Of a DNA stretch of 10,895 bases, positions 1 to 7,136 are shown piece by piece. The first letter of the stretch is position 1; each line of letters begins with the position of its first letter. The notes beneath the pieces are model-generated. The model worked only from the letters and a program-made list of their open reading frames with translations. It made no database searches and was not told the DNA's origin. The DNA is from Thermoflexales bacterium (GTDB lineage Bacteria > Chloroflexota > Anaerolineae > Fen-1058): positions 1 to 10,895 of the forward strand of contig JAFGFO010000286.1 in NCBI GenBank assembly GCA_016931085.1, given 5' to 3'. Position numbers and translations under genes: made by a program.

Positions 1-248
1 GAGACCCACTGAGGCTTTGAAAGGTTAAATCTTCTCTGTGAAACTCCGTGCAAGCTCTGTGTAGCTCTGTGACCTGAGTAGTTACGATGAGATTACTATT
101 CAGGCTTATTTGCCGTTTGCCCACTCTTGGCTGGTCTCCCGATCGAGGCGAAATTGGCTCTATCCTGGAAATAACTCACAACCTGCCATTGAATTTTGAT
201 GAAACTGGCGGGACCTTCAATTAACAATTAATAATTAATAATTAACAA
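1..248. other. Gene-free stretch with two kinds of short repeat
   Basis: I see no coding region here. The left part carries four copies of CTCYGTG spaced 10-11 bases apart (34-71). The right part ends in an AT-rich period-7 array (218-259) that runs into the 3' end of the FHA regulator gene. Between them is a weak inverted repeat (CCTGCCA at 182-188 and TGGCGGG at 206-212). No RNA gene was recognised. Confidence 0.6.
34..71 (+). repeat. Four CTCYGTG heptamers at about one helical turn
   Basis: CTCTGTG occurs at 34-40, 55-61 and 65-71, and CTCCGTG at 44-50. Start-to-start distances are 10, 11 and 10 bases. This may be an intergenic repeat, or direct-repeat half-sites on one face of the helix as used by OmpR/PhoB-type winged-helix regulators. 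The sequence alone does not decide. Confidence 0.6.
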
Positions 249-259
249 TTAATCATTAA
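218..259 (+). repeat. Period-7 AT-rich tandem repeat (YAATTAA)
   Basis: Six consecutive 7-base units are visible: CAATTAA, CAATTAA, TAATTAA, TAATTAA, CAATTAA, TCATTAA. The array overlaps the last codons and the TAA stop of the FHA regulator gene (stop at 251-249, minus strand), so part of it is translated (Asn-Asp-stop). It is one of five period-7 arrays in this window. Confidence 0.85.
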
Positions 260-875
260 AAAGCAGCTTGTAGCCGAGACCGCGGACTGTGATCAGCAGG
301 TGTGGGTTGGCCGGGTCAGGTTCGAGACGGGAACGCAGCCGGCGCATCAGGTTCTCAATCTGGTAATCGTAGACGCCATCTTGGTACTCGGGCCAGACGG
401 CCCGGCAGATGTCGTCCTTGGAACACACTTTGCCGCGTTGTTGGTAGAGATAAGCCAGCAGTGCGTATTCTTTGCCTGAAAGCTTGATCGCCCGCCGGTT
501 GACGCGCACGACGCCGGCTTCCAGGTCAATGTCCAGATCGGGGAAAGGCGTGTCGCAAAAAGTGGCGTCGGGGTCGTGAAAGACCAGCACCACGTCGCCG
601 ATCGAGACCTGGTCGCCATCGCGCAGCTCGACCGGGGCCAGCACGCGCTCGTCGTTGAGAAAAGTGCCGTTCGTGCTTTCCAGGTCCTCCAACGCCACGT
701 GCCGCCCGTCGCGCCGCAGGCGGGCGTGTTCGCGCGAGACGCGCTTGCTGGTGATGACGATGTCGCTGTCGACCGCACGACCGATCATGCTGATCTCGCC
801 GCTCAGGAGATGCTTCCGTCCGGTGGGATCGGTAAAAAAAGGCACGGATTCTGTTGCCGACAAGGCTGCCTCCAT
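249..875 (-). CDS. FHA domain plus winged-helix (OmpR-type) transcriptional regulator
   Basis: A 208-residue cytoplasmic regulator with no membrane segment. Residues about 10-100 form an FHA domain, the phosphothreonine-binding fold: G32-R33, the S-R-E-H motif at 48-51 and STNGT at 67-71 are all present. Residues about 114-205 form an OmpR/PhoB-type DNA-binding winged helix (Trans_reg_C), ending in the usual RGLGYKL motif at 198-204. There is no receiver domain, so by family knowledge it should be controlled by Ser/Thr phosphorylation of a partner or itself rather than by a histidine kinase. The gene lies 35 bases downstream of the acylase gene on the same strand, but an extended -10 inside the end of that gene suggests its own promoter. 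The ATG at 875 has only a weak AGGG-type ribosome site. Domain assignment is firm; the regulon is unknown. Confidence 0.9.
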   Translation of the reverse strand: MEAALSATESVPFFTDPTGRKHLLSGEISMIGRAVDSDIVITSKRVSREHARLRRDGRHVALEDLESTNGTFLNDERVLAPVELRDGDQVSIGDVVLVFHDPDATFCDTPFPDLDIDLEAGVVRVNRRAIKLSGKEYALLAYLYQQRGKVCSKDDICRAVWPEYQDGVYDYQIENLMRRLRSRLEPDPANPHLLITVRGLGYKLLFND

Positions 876-880
876 CTTCC

Positions 881-895
881 AGACCCTAAGGATCT
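881..895. promoter_or_regulatory. Palindrome AGACCCTAAGGATCT, candidate operator 2
   Basis: A 15-base near-palindrome (one mismatch) lies just upstream of the FHA gene start. It is a second copy of the perfect-armed palindrome at 905-919, with centres 24 bases apart. In the transcript of the FHA gene it lies within the leader, close to the ribosome site. It could be an operator for autoregulation or a copy of a dispersed palindromic repeat. Confidence 0.5.
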
Positions 896-904
896 TGATT
901 ATTC

Positions 905-919
905 AGACCCTTAGGGTCT
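905..919. promoter_or_regulatory. Palindrome AGACCCTTAGGGTCT, candidate operator 1
   Basis: AGACCC and GGGTCT are perfect inverted arms around TTA. On the minus strand it directly follows the -10 hexamer (925-920), so it covers the predicted transcription start. It also contains the TAA stop of the acylase gene (913-911). Position fits repression of the FHA gene; no protein that binds it can be named from sequence. Confidence 0.5.
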
Positions 920-2653
920 ATTATACCATGGCCTAAAAATAAGCTCGCTGCGGGCGTTGGCTTTGACCTCCGCCTCGTCCCACAGCAGCGGGAAACACTC
1001 GCCGGCCTGCCAGGCCGCCAGCCCGCGACGCGCCGCTCCGGGCTGATCGCCGGCGAGCGCAAACGACAACGCTTCCCCCCCAGTAAGTCGCCACTGCAAC
1101 GCCGGCACGAGGGCCGGCTCGAAGGACTCGGCCGGGTTGAAGGGGAGGCTGGGGTCGCTCGTGTTGTCTCCTCCCAAGGGGATCGGGCCGCGGTTGAGTA
1201 GTAGTCGCCTTGGCCAGTCGCCCCCTAGGGCATGCTCAAACGTGACAGCGTGCATCTGCCCCCATTCCCAGATGGTGTGCAGGTCTCCATAATGTCGCCC
1301 CAGGTAGTCCAATGCGTCGGCGTAAGCCAGTTGCATGATCTCGTCACGGCTCTCACGTTGTGCTGTCGTGACGTCATCCCACCAGGGGCTGGCCGGCTGC
1401 GTGGCCAGGCGGGCCAACACGGCCGCCTCGCGCCCGCTGGCAGCGTAACGCGCATGCAGCTCTGCCCCCAACTCGTCAGCCAACGTCCGGCGGCCCAACG
1501 CGGCCAGCCACGCTTCGTACACGGCGGCCGGCGAGCTGCCAGCTTCGAGGCGATAATCCCACTTGCTCATCATCGACGTCACGCGCTCTTGAAGCCAGCC
1601 TCGCGTTTCAAGGGCGACCAGATAAGGCGTCAGGCGCTGCGCCAGCTCAGAGGGCACGTCTTGGGGCGCTCGTTTCTGCGTGCTCTCTGCCTGTGCTAGC
1701 TCGTCGAGCCCCACGCACGCTGGGCACGCTACGGCCGCGTTCCCCGCCTCTAGCATTTGCTTTGACCACTTGATATCCCAGGCGCGCTGGGCGCCTCGCC
1801 CGGCTACCACTCCGGGTAGGCCGGGCAAGGTCGCCCCGGCTGCCTCGTAGGATGGGCTGTGCAGGCCGGCCATAGTCCAGGCGGCTGGAACGATCGGGGC
1901 CGAGTAGCCGGCCGGCAGCAGCACTCCTGCCTGTGGGAAATCGCTGCGGAGTGGAATGGCTGCCAGTTGCAGGACAAGCCTCAACTCTGGCGAATAGGGT
2001 GCGGCCATAGGTGATGAGGCTCCTTCTGTCACCAACTCGGCAGCGTGGCTGCTCCCCAGCCGCTCGATCAGTTCACGGTCAGCTTCAATCAGCTCTTGTG
2101 CCCAGTCGATCATGCACGCTATGGCCAGGCTGTCCTGGACGGTCCACCGCTCGACCGGCCTGGATATACCGCGGCTTTTCAGCACAGCCATCTCGATAGA
2201 CCAGGTGGCCGGCGCAAAGCCGGCGCTCTCCAACTGATCGAGGTAAGCGTTGATTCCATCTGTGTACGCTTCCAACGCCTGGCGTGTGTTGAGGTCTAGT
2301 TCTTCCCAGCCAGGCCGGCAGCCGGCCTGGTAAAACCCTTGCCTGGCCAGCAACGCATCGGACCCACTGGCGGATGCGCCTAACCAGTCTGCCAGTCGCC
2401 CGTTGGCAGCCTGGCGGCGCAAGAGCATCTGCCACAGCCGGTCTTGGGCGTTCAGGTAGCCCTGGGCTAGAAACACGTCGTGTTGGTCTGAAGCGAATAG
2501 GTGGGTAACCCCCCACCGGTCGCGGATGAGCGTCACGGTCCCGTGTAGCCCTGCAGCGTGTACGCTGGACGGTTCGGCCCGCACACGGAGCAAGACGGCT
2601 GCCAGCACGATGCTGGCCAGCAAGCCAGATGCGATCAAGTAGTGTTTTCTCAC
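911..2653 (-). CDS. Penicillin acylase family homologue, lacking the catalytic serine segment
   Basis: About 580 residues from a GTG start, chosen because it begins a Lys/Arg start followed by a hydrophobic anchor (residues about 5-22). An upstream in-frame start at 2758 would add 35 residues with no family similarity. The alpha part is well preserved (IRDRWGVTHLFASDQHDV at 43-60, AQGYLNAQDRLWQM at 63-76). Family members are Ntn hydrolases that cleave acyl amides or acyl-homoserine lactones after self-processing at a Ser of the type (G)SNxW. That segment is absent: the text passes from the linker (about 250-258) straight to W259 and AGATLPGLPGVV at 272-283, which normally sit 30-40 residues after the serine. 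Much of the beta domain is also missing (W292 to W365, normally several hundred residues). The frame is fully open. It is probably a catalytically dead relic or a repurposed envelope protein; a hidden alternative nucleophile cannot be excluded. Confidence 0.75.
   Translation of the reverse strand: MRKHYLIASGLLASIVLAAVLLRVRAEPSSVHAAGLHGTVTLIRDRWGVTHLFASDQHDVFLAQGYLNAQDRLWQMLLRRQAANGRLADWLGASASGSDALLARQGFYQAGCRPGWEELDLNTRQALEAYTDGINAYLDQLESAGFAPATWSIEMAVLKSRGISRPVERWTVQDSLAIACMIDWAQELIEADRELIERLGSSHAAELVTEGASSPMAAPYSPELRLVLQLAAIPLRSDFPQAGVLLPAGYSAPIVPAAWTMAGLHSPSYEAAGATLPGLPGVVAGRGAQRAWDIKWSKQMLEAGNAAVACPACVGLDELAQAESTQKRAPQDVPSELAQRLTPYLVALETRGWLQERVTSMMSKWDYRLEAGSSPAAVYEAWLAALGRRTLADELGAELHARYAASGREAAVLARLATQPASPWWDDVTTAQRESRDEIMQLAYADALDYLGRHYGDLHTIWEWGQMHAVTFEHALGGDWPRRLLLNRGPIPLGGDNTSDPSLPFNPAESFEPALVPALQWRLTGGEALSFALAGDQPGAARRGLAAWQAGECFPLLWDEAEVKANARSELIFRPWYNRP
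920..928 (-). promoter_or_regulatory. Extended -10 promoter for the FHA regulator gene
   Basis: Read on the minus strand, the sequence is TGGTATAAT: a perfect TATAAT (925-920) preceded by the TGn of extended -10 promoters. There is no good -35 at the expected place (948-943). The site lies inside the last codons of the upstream acylase gene. Confidence 0.5.
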
Positions 2654-2660
2654 AGGCCCA

Positions 2661-2689
2661 ACTTTAGCACACTCGCGGCAATTTGTCAC
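2661..2689 (-). promoter_or_regulatory. Possible promoter of the acylase homologue
   Basis: On the minus strand GTGACA (2689-2684) and TAAAGT (2666-2661) are separated by 17 bases. The predicted transcription start falls at or next to the GTG start codon at 2653, which has no visible Shine-Dalgarno sequence, so the mRNA may be leaderless. The -10 matches only 4 of 6 positions. Confidence 0.35.
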
Positions 2690-2691
2690 GT

Positions 2692-2701
2692 AGGGGCCCC
2701 T
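2692..2701. promoter_or_regulatory. Perfect palindrome AGGGGCCCCT between divergent genes
   Basis: A 10-base perfect palindrome lies between the divergent acylase and hybrid-kinase genes, just upstream of the kinase -35 region and behind the acylase -35. Its position would suit a shared operator, but a palindrome this short and GC-rich can occur by chance. Confidence 0.25.
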
Positions 2702-2724
2702 TACTTTCCCCCAAGCGCGATTTG

Positions 2725-2733
2725 TGTTATGAT
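2725..2733 (+). promoter_or_regulatory. Extended -10 promoter of the kinase operon
   Basis: TGTTATGAT is a TGn followed by TATGAT (2728-2733), one base from consensus. No good -35 is present (TTTCCC at 2705-2710 with a 17-base spacer is weak), which is normal for extended -10 promoters. Transcription would start near 2740, giving a leader of about 17 bases if translation starts at 2757. Confidence 0.45.
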
Positions 2734-2756
2734 AGATTAGAGTGAGTGAGACGGAC

Positions 2757-5567
2757 ATGACTGCTTCGAATCAACAGGCACAGACAGAAGAAGCGCTGCG
2801 CGACAAGACCAGCGCGTGGCAGTCGTTGGCTGAGATGGGCCGCGAAATCATGGCAGCCCCAGATCCGTGGGAAATCCTGGACATGTTTTGCCTGTGGGCG
2901 GCTGAGCTGGTGCGGGCGCCCAAGTCGGCCCTTTTTGTCGAGCGCTCGCCAGGCGAAGTGATCCTGGCCGCCAGTTATGGCTTGTACGATCCAGCAGGCA
3001 TGGCCGAAGAATTCAAAAGTTTGCGGCGAACTGGCGTGTTCCAATCTATCCACGCCGAGGCGCGCGATGTGGTTGAAGTGGCTGAGGTTTCGCACGACGA
3101 CCCTAATATGCCCCAAACCCGCGCCCGCGAGGGGATTCGGGCGTATGTCTATGTGCTGTTGGTCGCCAGCGGGCAGGTGATGGGTGTGCTGATCGCGGGC
3201 GACGTTGTGCCACGCGCCTGGCCGGCGGACGAGTTGCAGCTTCTCAGTTGGTTGGTCAGCCAGCTTGCCGTCGCATTTGACAAGGCCTTCTTGCACCAGG
3301 AAACCCTGGATCGAGCCGAGCAATTGGCCTTGCTGTACGAGGCAGGCTTGACGCTCAACCGCGAGCTTGACCCGAGCCAGCAGTTGAGTGTGGTGTTCGA
3401 GATTGCGATGAAAGCCCTGCGCGCTGAGCGCGCCGAATTTTACCGCTATGACGCATTGAATGACATGTTGAGCTTTGAAGTCGGCGTGGGTTACGGGCGT
3501 GAAGTTTACGATACCAGGCGCCGGATGAGCGTTCACCTCCGCGATGAAAAGAGCATCGTGAGCTGGGTGGGCCGCAGTCAGGCTTCTCTCTACGTAGCGG
3601 ATGTCCCCATCCATTCGGGCCGGGAGGGAGTGGACTCTCTCATACGCTCGGGCCTGTGGGTGCCTATCCACTACGAGAGACGCTTGCGCGGCGTGTTGGG
3701 TATACTGAGCACGCACTATGACGCTTTCACGCCGCAGGACGAACAGATGTTGAATTTGTTTGCTAACCAGGCTGCCATCGCCATGGAAAACGCGCGCTTG
3801 TTCGAGGAAACGCGCCGCCGCTTGGATGAGTTGGAGATTGTGTCGGAGGTGGCGTTGGGGGGAGCCACCGGTGAGACCTTTGATGAGACGGTTTCTCACG
3901 CCACCCTCATCCTGGGCGGTTTGTGGCCTGATGGGCAAGTCAACTTTCTCTTTATGGACGAAACAGGCCAGGCGCTGCGCCCGCCTGAACCTGGACAGGG
4001 TATGCATATAGGTGACCCCACCCGCGCCCAGCTTGCCTTGGAGCATGGGGCTATCGGCTGGCTGGTACGTGAGCGGCGGCCCATCCGGCTGGGTGATCTG
4101 TCATTAGGCAATGGCGCGCCATTGAGAAATAGCACGGCGTCCGACTCGCGCTGGATAAGCCTGGTGGCCGGCTCTCGCTCCGAGATGGCGGCTCCCTTGA
4201 TCATGGCCCGCCGCCTCATCGGGGTGGTCAACGTGGAAAGTCCACGCCCGAATGCTTTCTCTGAGGACGATTTGCGCTTGCTGACGACGGTGGCCGGCCA
4301 ACTGGCGACTATCTTTGAAAAGGCTCGTCTAGACACGGCGCTAAGCAGATATGCTGATTTCCTAGAGTTGCGCGTGGACGAGCGCACGGCCGAACTAAGC
4401 GCGGCCAACGTTGAGCTGGCCCGGGCTGCCCGCCTCAAGGACGAATTCCTAGCCAGCATGAGCCACGAGTTGCGCACACCCTTGACCTCCATCTTGGGCC
4501 TGTCAGAGGCGCTTCTAGAAGGTACCTTTGGCCTGTTGGGCGAACAGCAGCTCAGGCCAGTTCGGACGATCGAGGAAAGTGGCCGTCATCTCCTGGCTTT
4601 GATCAACGACATCCTCGATTTATCCAAGATTGAAGCCGGCAAGTTTGACCTGCTGCTGGGCCAGGTTGTTGTGAGCTCAGTCTGTAAAGCCAGCTTGCAG
4701 CTCGTCAGGCAAGCGGCTTCCGCCAAGCAGATCGAGGTCTCGTCCAGCTTGGATGAGCGGGTGGAGGCCATCTGGGCCGACGAGCGCCGCCTGAAGCAAA
4801 TCCTGGTGAACTTGTTGAGTAACGCGGTTAAATTTACGCCGCCGGCTGGAGAGATTGGCCTGACCGTGTCAGGGGACGCCGAGCAGCAGGTAGCCCATTT
4901 TAGTGTTTGGGATACCGGCATCGGCATCGCCAGAGAGGACATGCAGCGCCTGTTCAAACCTTTTGTGCAGTTGGATAGCAGCCTCTCGCGGCAATATCCG
5001 GGTACCGGTTTGGGCTTGTCATTGGTTTACCGCATGACCGAAATGCACGGCGGGAGCGTGTCGGTAGAGAGTGAAACCGGCCGGGGCAGCCGCTTCACCG
5101 TTTCATTGCCCTGGGGCGATGCGCCAACTGAGAGGAAAGCTGGCAGTCCGACCAAAGAAGTCGCCAGGCCGGCTTTCCCATCTCCCGCTCGCCTGCTCAC
5201 GATTTTGTTGGCTGAAGACAACCAGTTCACCATCGATGGCCTGTCAGACTGTTTATCGACCAAGGGTTACCGCCTCGTCGTAACCCACGATGGCTTCGAG
5301 ACCCTCAACCTGGTTGGTGAAGTCAAGCCGGACCTGATGCTGGTGGATCTCCAACTGCCAGGTCTGGATGGGCTGGGGGTGATACGACTTGTGCGGACCA
5401 TGGCCAACCTGCGCACTGTCCCTATCGTCGCCTTGACGGCACTGGCGCTGCCTGGCGACCGCGAGCAGTGTCTGGCAGGCGGGGCGGACGAGTATCTCGT
5501 CAAGCCACTTGGCTCGCAACAACTTGTTGGCATGATCGAGGCGCAAATCGCAAATCGCAAACCGTAA
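2757..5567 (+). CDS. Three-GAF hybrid histidine kinase with C-terminal receiver
   Basis: About 936 residues, soluble, without signal peptide or membrane helix. Order (numbered from ATG 2757): GAF1 about 20-180, GAF2 about 185-345 (ends in the typical A-ENARLFEE helix), GAF3 about 350-525, coiled coil 530-562, HisKA with phospho-acceptor His570 in HELRTPL, HATPase_c with N-box Asn689, G1 box DTGIGI from Asp719 and G2 box GTGLGL from Gly749, then a receiver domain with acidic pair Glu820-Asp821, phospho-acceptor Asp864 and Lys916. All key residues are intact, so it should autophosphorylate and pass phosphate to its own receiver; GAF domains usually bind small ligands, but none can be inferred. 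A GTG at 2742 would add five residues; the ATG is preferred because the GTG would lie right at the transcription start. The last codons are formed by a period-7 repeat. First gene of a two-gene operon. Confidence 0.92.
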   Translation: MTASNQQAQTEEALRDKTSAWQSLAEMGREIMAAPDPWEILDMFCLWAAELVRAPKSALFVERSPGEVILAASYGLYDPAGMAEEFKSLRRTGVFQSIHAEARDVVEVAEVSHDDPNMPQTRAREGIRAYVYVLLVASGQVMGVLIAGDVVPRAWPADELQLLSWLVSQLAVAFDKAFLHQETLDRAEQLALLYEAGLTLNRELDPSQQLSVVFEIAMKALRAERAEFYRYDALNDMLSFEVGVGYGREVYDTRRRMSVHLRDEKSIVSWVGRSQASLYVADVPIHSGREGVDSLIRSGLWVPIHYERRLRGVLGILSTHYDAFTPQDEQMLNLFANQAAIAMENARLFEETRRRLDELEIVSEVALGGATGETFDETVSHATLILGGLWPDGQVNFLFMDETGQALRPPEPGQGMHIGDPTRAQLALEHGAIGWLVRERRPIRLGDLSLGNGAPLRNSTASDSRWISLVAGSRSEMAAPLIMARRLIGVVNVESPRPNAFSEDDLRLLTTVAGQLATIFEKARLDTALSRYADFLELRVDERTAELSAANVELARAARLKDEFLASMSHELRTPLTSILGLSEALLEGTFGLLGEQQLRPVRTIEESGRHLLALINDILDLSKIEAGKFDLLLGQVVVSSVCKASLQLVRQAASAKQIEVSSSLDERVEAIWADERRLKQILVNLLSNAVKFTPPAGEIGLTVSGDAEQQVAHFSVWDTGIGIAREDMQRLFKPFVQLDSSLSRQYPGTGLGLSLVYRMTEMHGGSVSVESETGRGSRFTVSLPWGDAPTERKAGSPTKEVARPAFPSPARLLTILLAEDNQFTIDGLSDCLSTKGYRLVVTHDGFETLNLVGEVKPDLMLVDLQLPGLDGLGVIRLVRTMANLRTVPIVALTALALPGDREQCLAGGADEYLVKPLGSQQLVGMIEAQIANRKP
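5543..5563 (+). repeat. Period-7 tandem repeat GCAAATC inside the 3' end of the kinase gene
   Basis: Three 7-base units: GCAAATC, GCAAATC, GCAAACC. They encode the final residues (..QIANRKP) of the hybrid kinase, beyond the last helix of the receiver domain, so the repeat extends or replaces the natural tail. Confidence 0.8.
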
Positions 5568-5571
5568 GGAG
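5566..5571 (+). promoter_or_regulatory. Shine-Dalgarno AAGGAG of the second kinase gene
   Basis: AAGGAG overlaps the TAA stop of the upstream gene and lies 6 bases before the ATG at 5578. This fixes the start and suggests translational coupling of the two kinase genes. Confidence 0.7.
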
Positions 5572-5577
5572 TGTATA

Positions 5578-7107
5578 ATGCCGCACGATGATCGATATGC
5601 TCATCTCGCGACGGGACAGGCCAGCAGCACGATTTTGATTGTGGACGATGAGCCGGGCGCGTGCCAAACCTTGGAGGCGCTGCTGTTGAACCAGGGCTAC
5701 CACCTGGCTTTGGCTACGAGCGGCCAGCAAGCCTTGGCGATGGCGGCCGAGCTTGCCCCCGACGTGATCCTGTTGGATGTGATGATGCCCGATATGGATG
5801 GCTTCGAGGTTTGCCGGCGGCTGCGCTCCGACCCGCGCCTGGCGATCGTGCCTGTCATCATGGTGACTGCGCTTGACGACCGCGGCTCTCGCTTGCAAGG
5901 GTTGGCGGCTGGCGCGGATGATTTCGTCTCCAAGCCTTTCGATCGAGCCGAGCTGCGAGCCAGGGTGAGGACCATCACTCAGCTCAACCGTTACCGCCGC
6001 CTGCTGGCAGAACAGGCCAGGTTCGAGTGGGTCGTGCAAAACGCCCGCGACGGTTACCTGGTGACCAAGCAGGATGGCGAGCTGATTTACGCTAACCCGC
6101 AGGCGTGCGCATACCTGGGACTGTCGCCGGAGGAGGGACGGATGGCTGAGATACAGGCTGGGGTCTCGCGACGCTTTGTGGATCTGGCCCGGCAGCAGTA
6201 TCACTGTGAGCCGCAGAATGCGTGGGCGGCCTGGGGAAGCGCCGACGCCGGCTCGCCGCTTTACCTCGTCCGGCCCGAATCCCACACGGCCCAGGCTTTT
6301 TGGCTGCAAGTGGATGTGTTTAACCTGTCTTCTCAACTGGCGAGAGAGCGCCTCATCCGTTTGCAAGACGTCACGCTGCAGATGACTCTGCGCCGTAATG
6401 TGTGGGACTTTCACTCGGCCATCAACCACAAGCTGCGCTCGCCGCTGGTGATTATGCTGAACAGCCTCGAGCTGCAGGTGCGTGAGATGGCGGACTTGTC
6501 CAGTGCTGAGGTGGCTGAACTGTCCCGCCTGGCGCTCAAGAGCGTGACCCGCCTGCGCGACAATATCGGAGATATCCTTCAGTATCTGAACGCGTGCGCT
6601 ATGGCCAAGTCGGGTGAGTGCTTCAAGCTTTCCAGGCTGGAAGCGATGGTAGACGAGATCGTCACTTACGAGGGGCTATCGACTGTGAACGTCTCTCTCC
6701 AGGATGACCTGACACAGACTAGCCTGGTGTTGTCTGAGCGAGCCATCGAGTTGATTTTGTGGGAGCTGGTGGAAAATGCCAAAAAGTTTCACCCCTCTCG
6801 TGCACCAAGCGTAGATGTGGCGGCTTACCGCTCGGCGCTTGGGGAGGCCACACTCAAGGTCAGCGACGACGGGCTGACTCTGTCGCCGGAACAATTGGCC
6901 TGTCTGTGGATTCCCTATTACCAGGGCGAAAAGTTTTTTACCGGCCAAACAGAGGGGATGGGCCTGGGCTTACCCATGGTCGCTGCGCTCACATGGGAGG
7001 TAGGCGGCGACTGCCGCCTGTATAATCGGCCGGATGGCCCAGGCGTTGTGGTGGAGCTGACTGTGCCGCTGGCAGAGCCTGATCCAGGCGCAACGCACCT
7101 GGGGTAG
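5578..7107 (+). CDS. Receiver-PAS-histidine kinase with divergent H and G1 boxes
   Basis: 509 residues, soluble. A receiver domain (about 18-135) has acidic pair Asp23-Asp24, phospho-acceptor Asp67 in LLDVMMPDMDG and Lys119 in SKPF. A PAS domain follows (about 145-270). The HisKA region reads NHKLRSPL with His284, so the acidic residue that normally follows the histidine (HE/HD) is Lys285. The ATPase domain keeps Asn400 in the N-box and GMGLGL at 460-465, but the G1 box reads DDGLT (430-434) instead of DxGxG. Known role of this architecture: the receiver takes phosphate from an upstream kinase and changes the activity of the attached kinase or phosphatase. The upstream hybrid kinase, 10 bases away, is the obvious partner. 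The altered residues suggest weak or regulated autokinase activity, which is an inference. The usual downstream output protein is not encoded next to it. Confidence 0.9.
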   Translation: MPHDDRYAHLATGQASSTILIVDDEPGACQTLEALLLNQGYHLALATSGQQALAMAAELAPDVILLDVMMPDMDGFEVCRRLRSDPRLAIVPVIMVTALDDRGSRLQGLAAGADDFVSKPFDRAELRARVRTITQLNRYRRLLAEQARFEWVVQNARDGYLVTKQDGELIYANPQACAYLGLSPEEGRMAEIQAGVSRRFVDLARQQYHCEPQNAWAAWGSADAGSPLYLVRPESHTAQAFWLQVDVFNLSSQLARERLIRLQDVTLQMTLRRNVWDFHSAINHKLRSPLVIMLNSLELQVREMADLSSAEVAELSRLALKSVTRLRDNIGDILQYLNACAMAKSGECFKLSRLEAMVDEIVTYEGLSTVNVSLQDDLTQTSLVLSERAIELILWELVENAKKFHPSRAPSVDVAAYRSALGEATLKVSDDGLTLSPEQLACLWIPYYQGEKFFTGQTEGMGLGLPMVAALTWEVGGDCRLYNRPDGPGVVVELTVPLAEPDPGATHLG

Positions 7108-7136
7108 GGCGAGGCACTGCCTCGCCCCTACTTTTT
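7107..7136 (+). terminator. Intrinsic terminator between convergent operons
   Basis: Arms GGGCGAGGC (7107-7115) and GCCTCGCCC (7119-7127) form a perfect 9-bp GC-rich stem with loop ACT. On the plus strand it is followed after four bases by TTTTT (7132-7136) and further T-runs, as in a factor-independent terminator. The hairpin fills the gap between the TAG stop of the kinase gene (7105-7107) and the TAG stop of the convergent PPK2 gene (7130-7128). The minus-strand side has no T-run, so it terminates mainly the kinase operon. Confidence 0.8.

Noticed and set aside
182..212. Inverted repeat CCTGCCA / TGGCGGG as terminator of the FHA gene
   Set aside because: In the minus-strand RNA it has a C-A mismatch and no T-run follows, so it is not a convincing terminator.
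1232..1699. Plus-strand frame of 155 codons inside the acylase gene
   Set aside because: It is a GC-rich shadow of the minus-strand gene, with no motif and no ribosome site.
2653..2758. Upstream start at 2758 for the acylase homologue
   Set aside because: It would put 35 polar residues before the signal anchor and overlap the start of the divergent kinase gene; GTG 2653 gives a proper signal-anchor N-terminus.
2727..4046. Open frame of 439 codons on the minus strand opposite the hybrid kinase
   Set aside because: It is antisense to a strongly conserved GAF region, its product is rich in His/Gln/Arg without recognisable motifs, and the codon pattern favours the plus-strand gene.
5574..5579. 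TATAAT directly before the second kinase gene
   Set aside because: It overlaps the start codon, lacks a -35, and would start transcription inside the gene; most likely chance.
5500..6429. Open frame of 309 codons on the minus strand opposite the second kinase
   Set aside because: It mirrors the REC and PAS coding sequence and shows no domain of its own.
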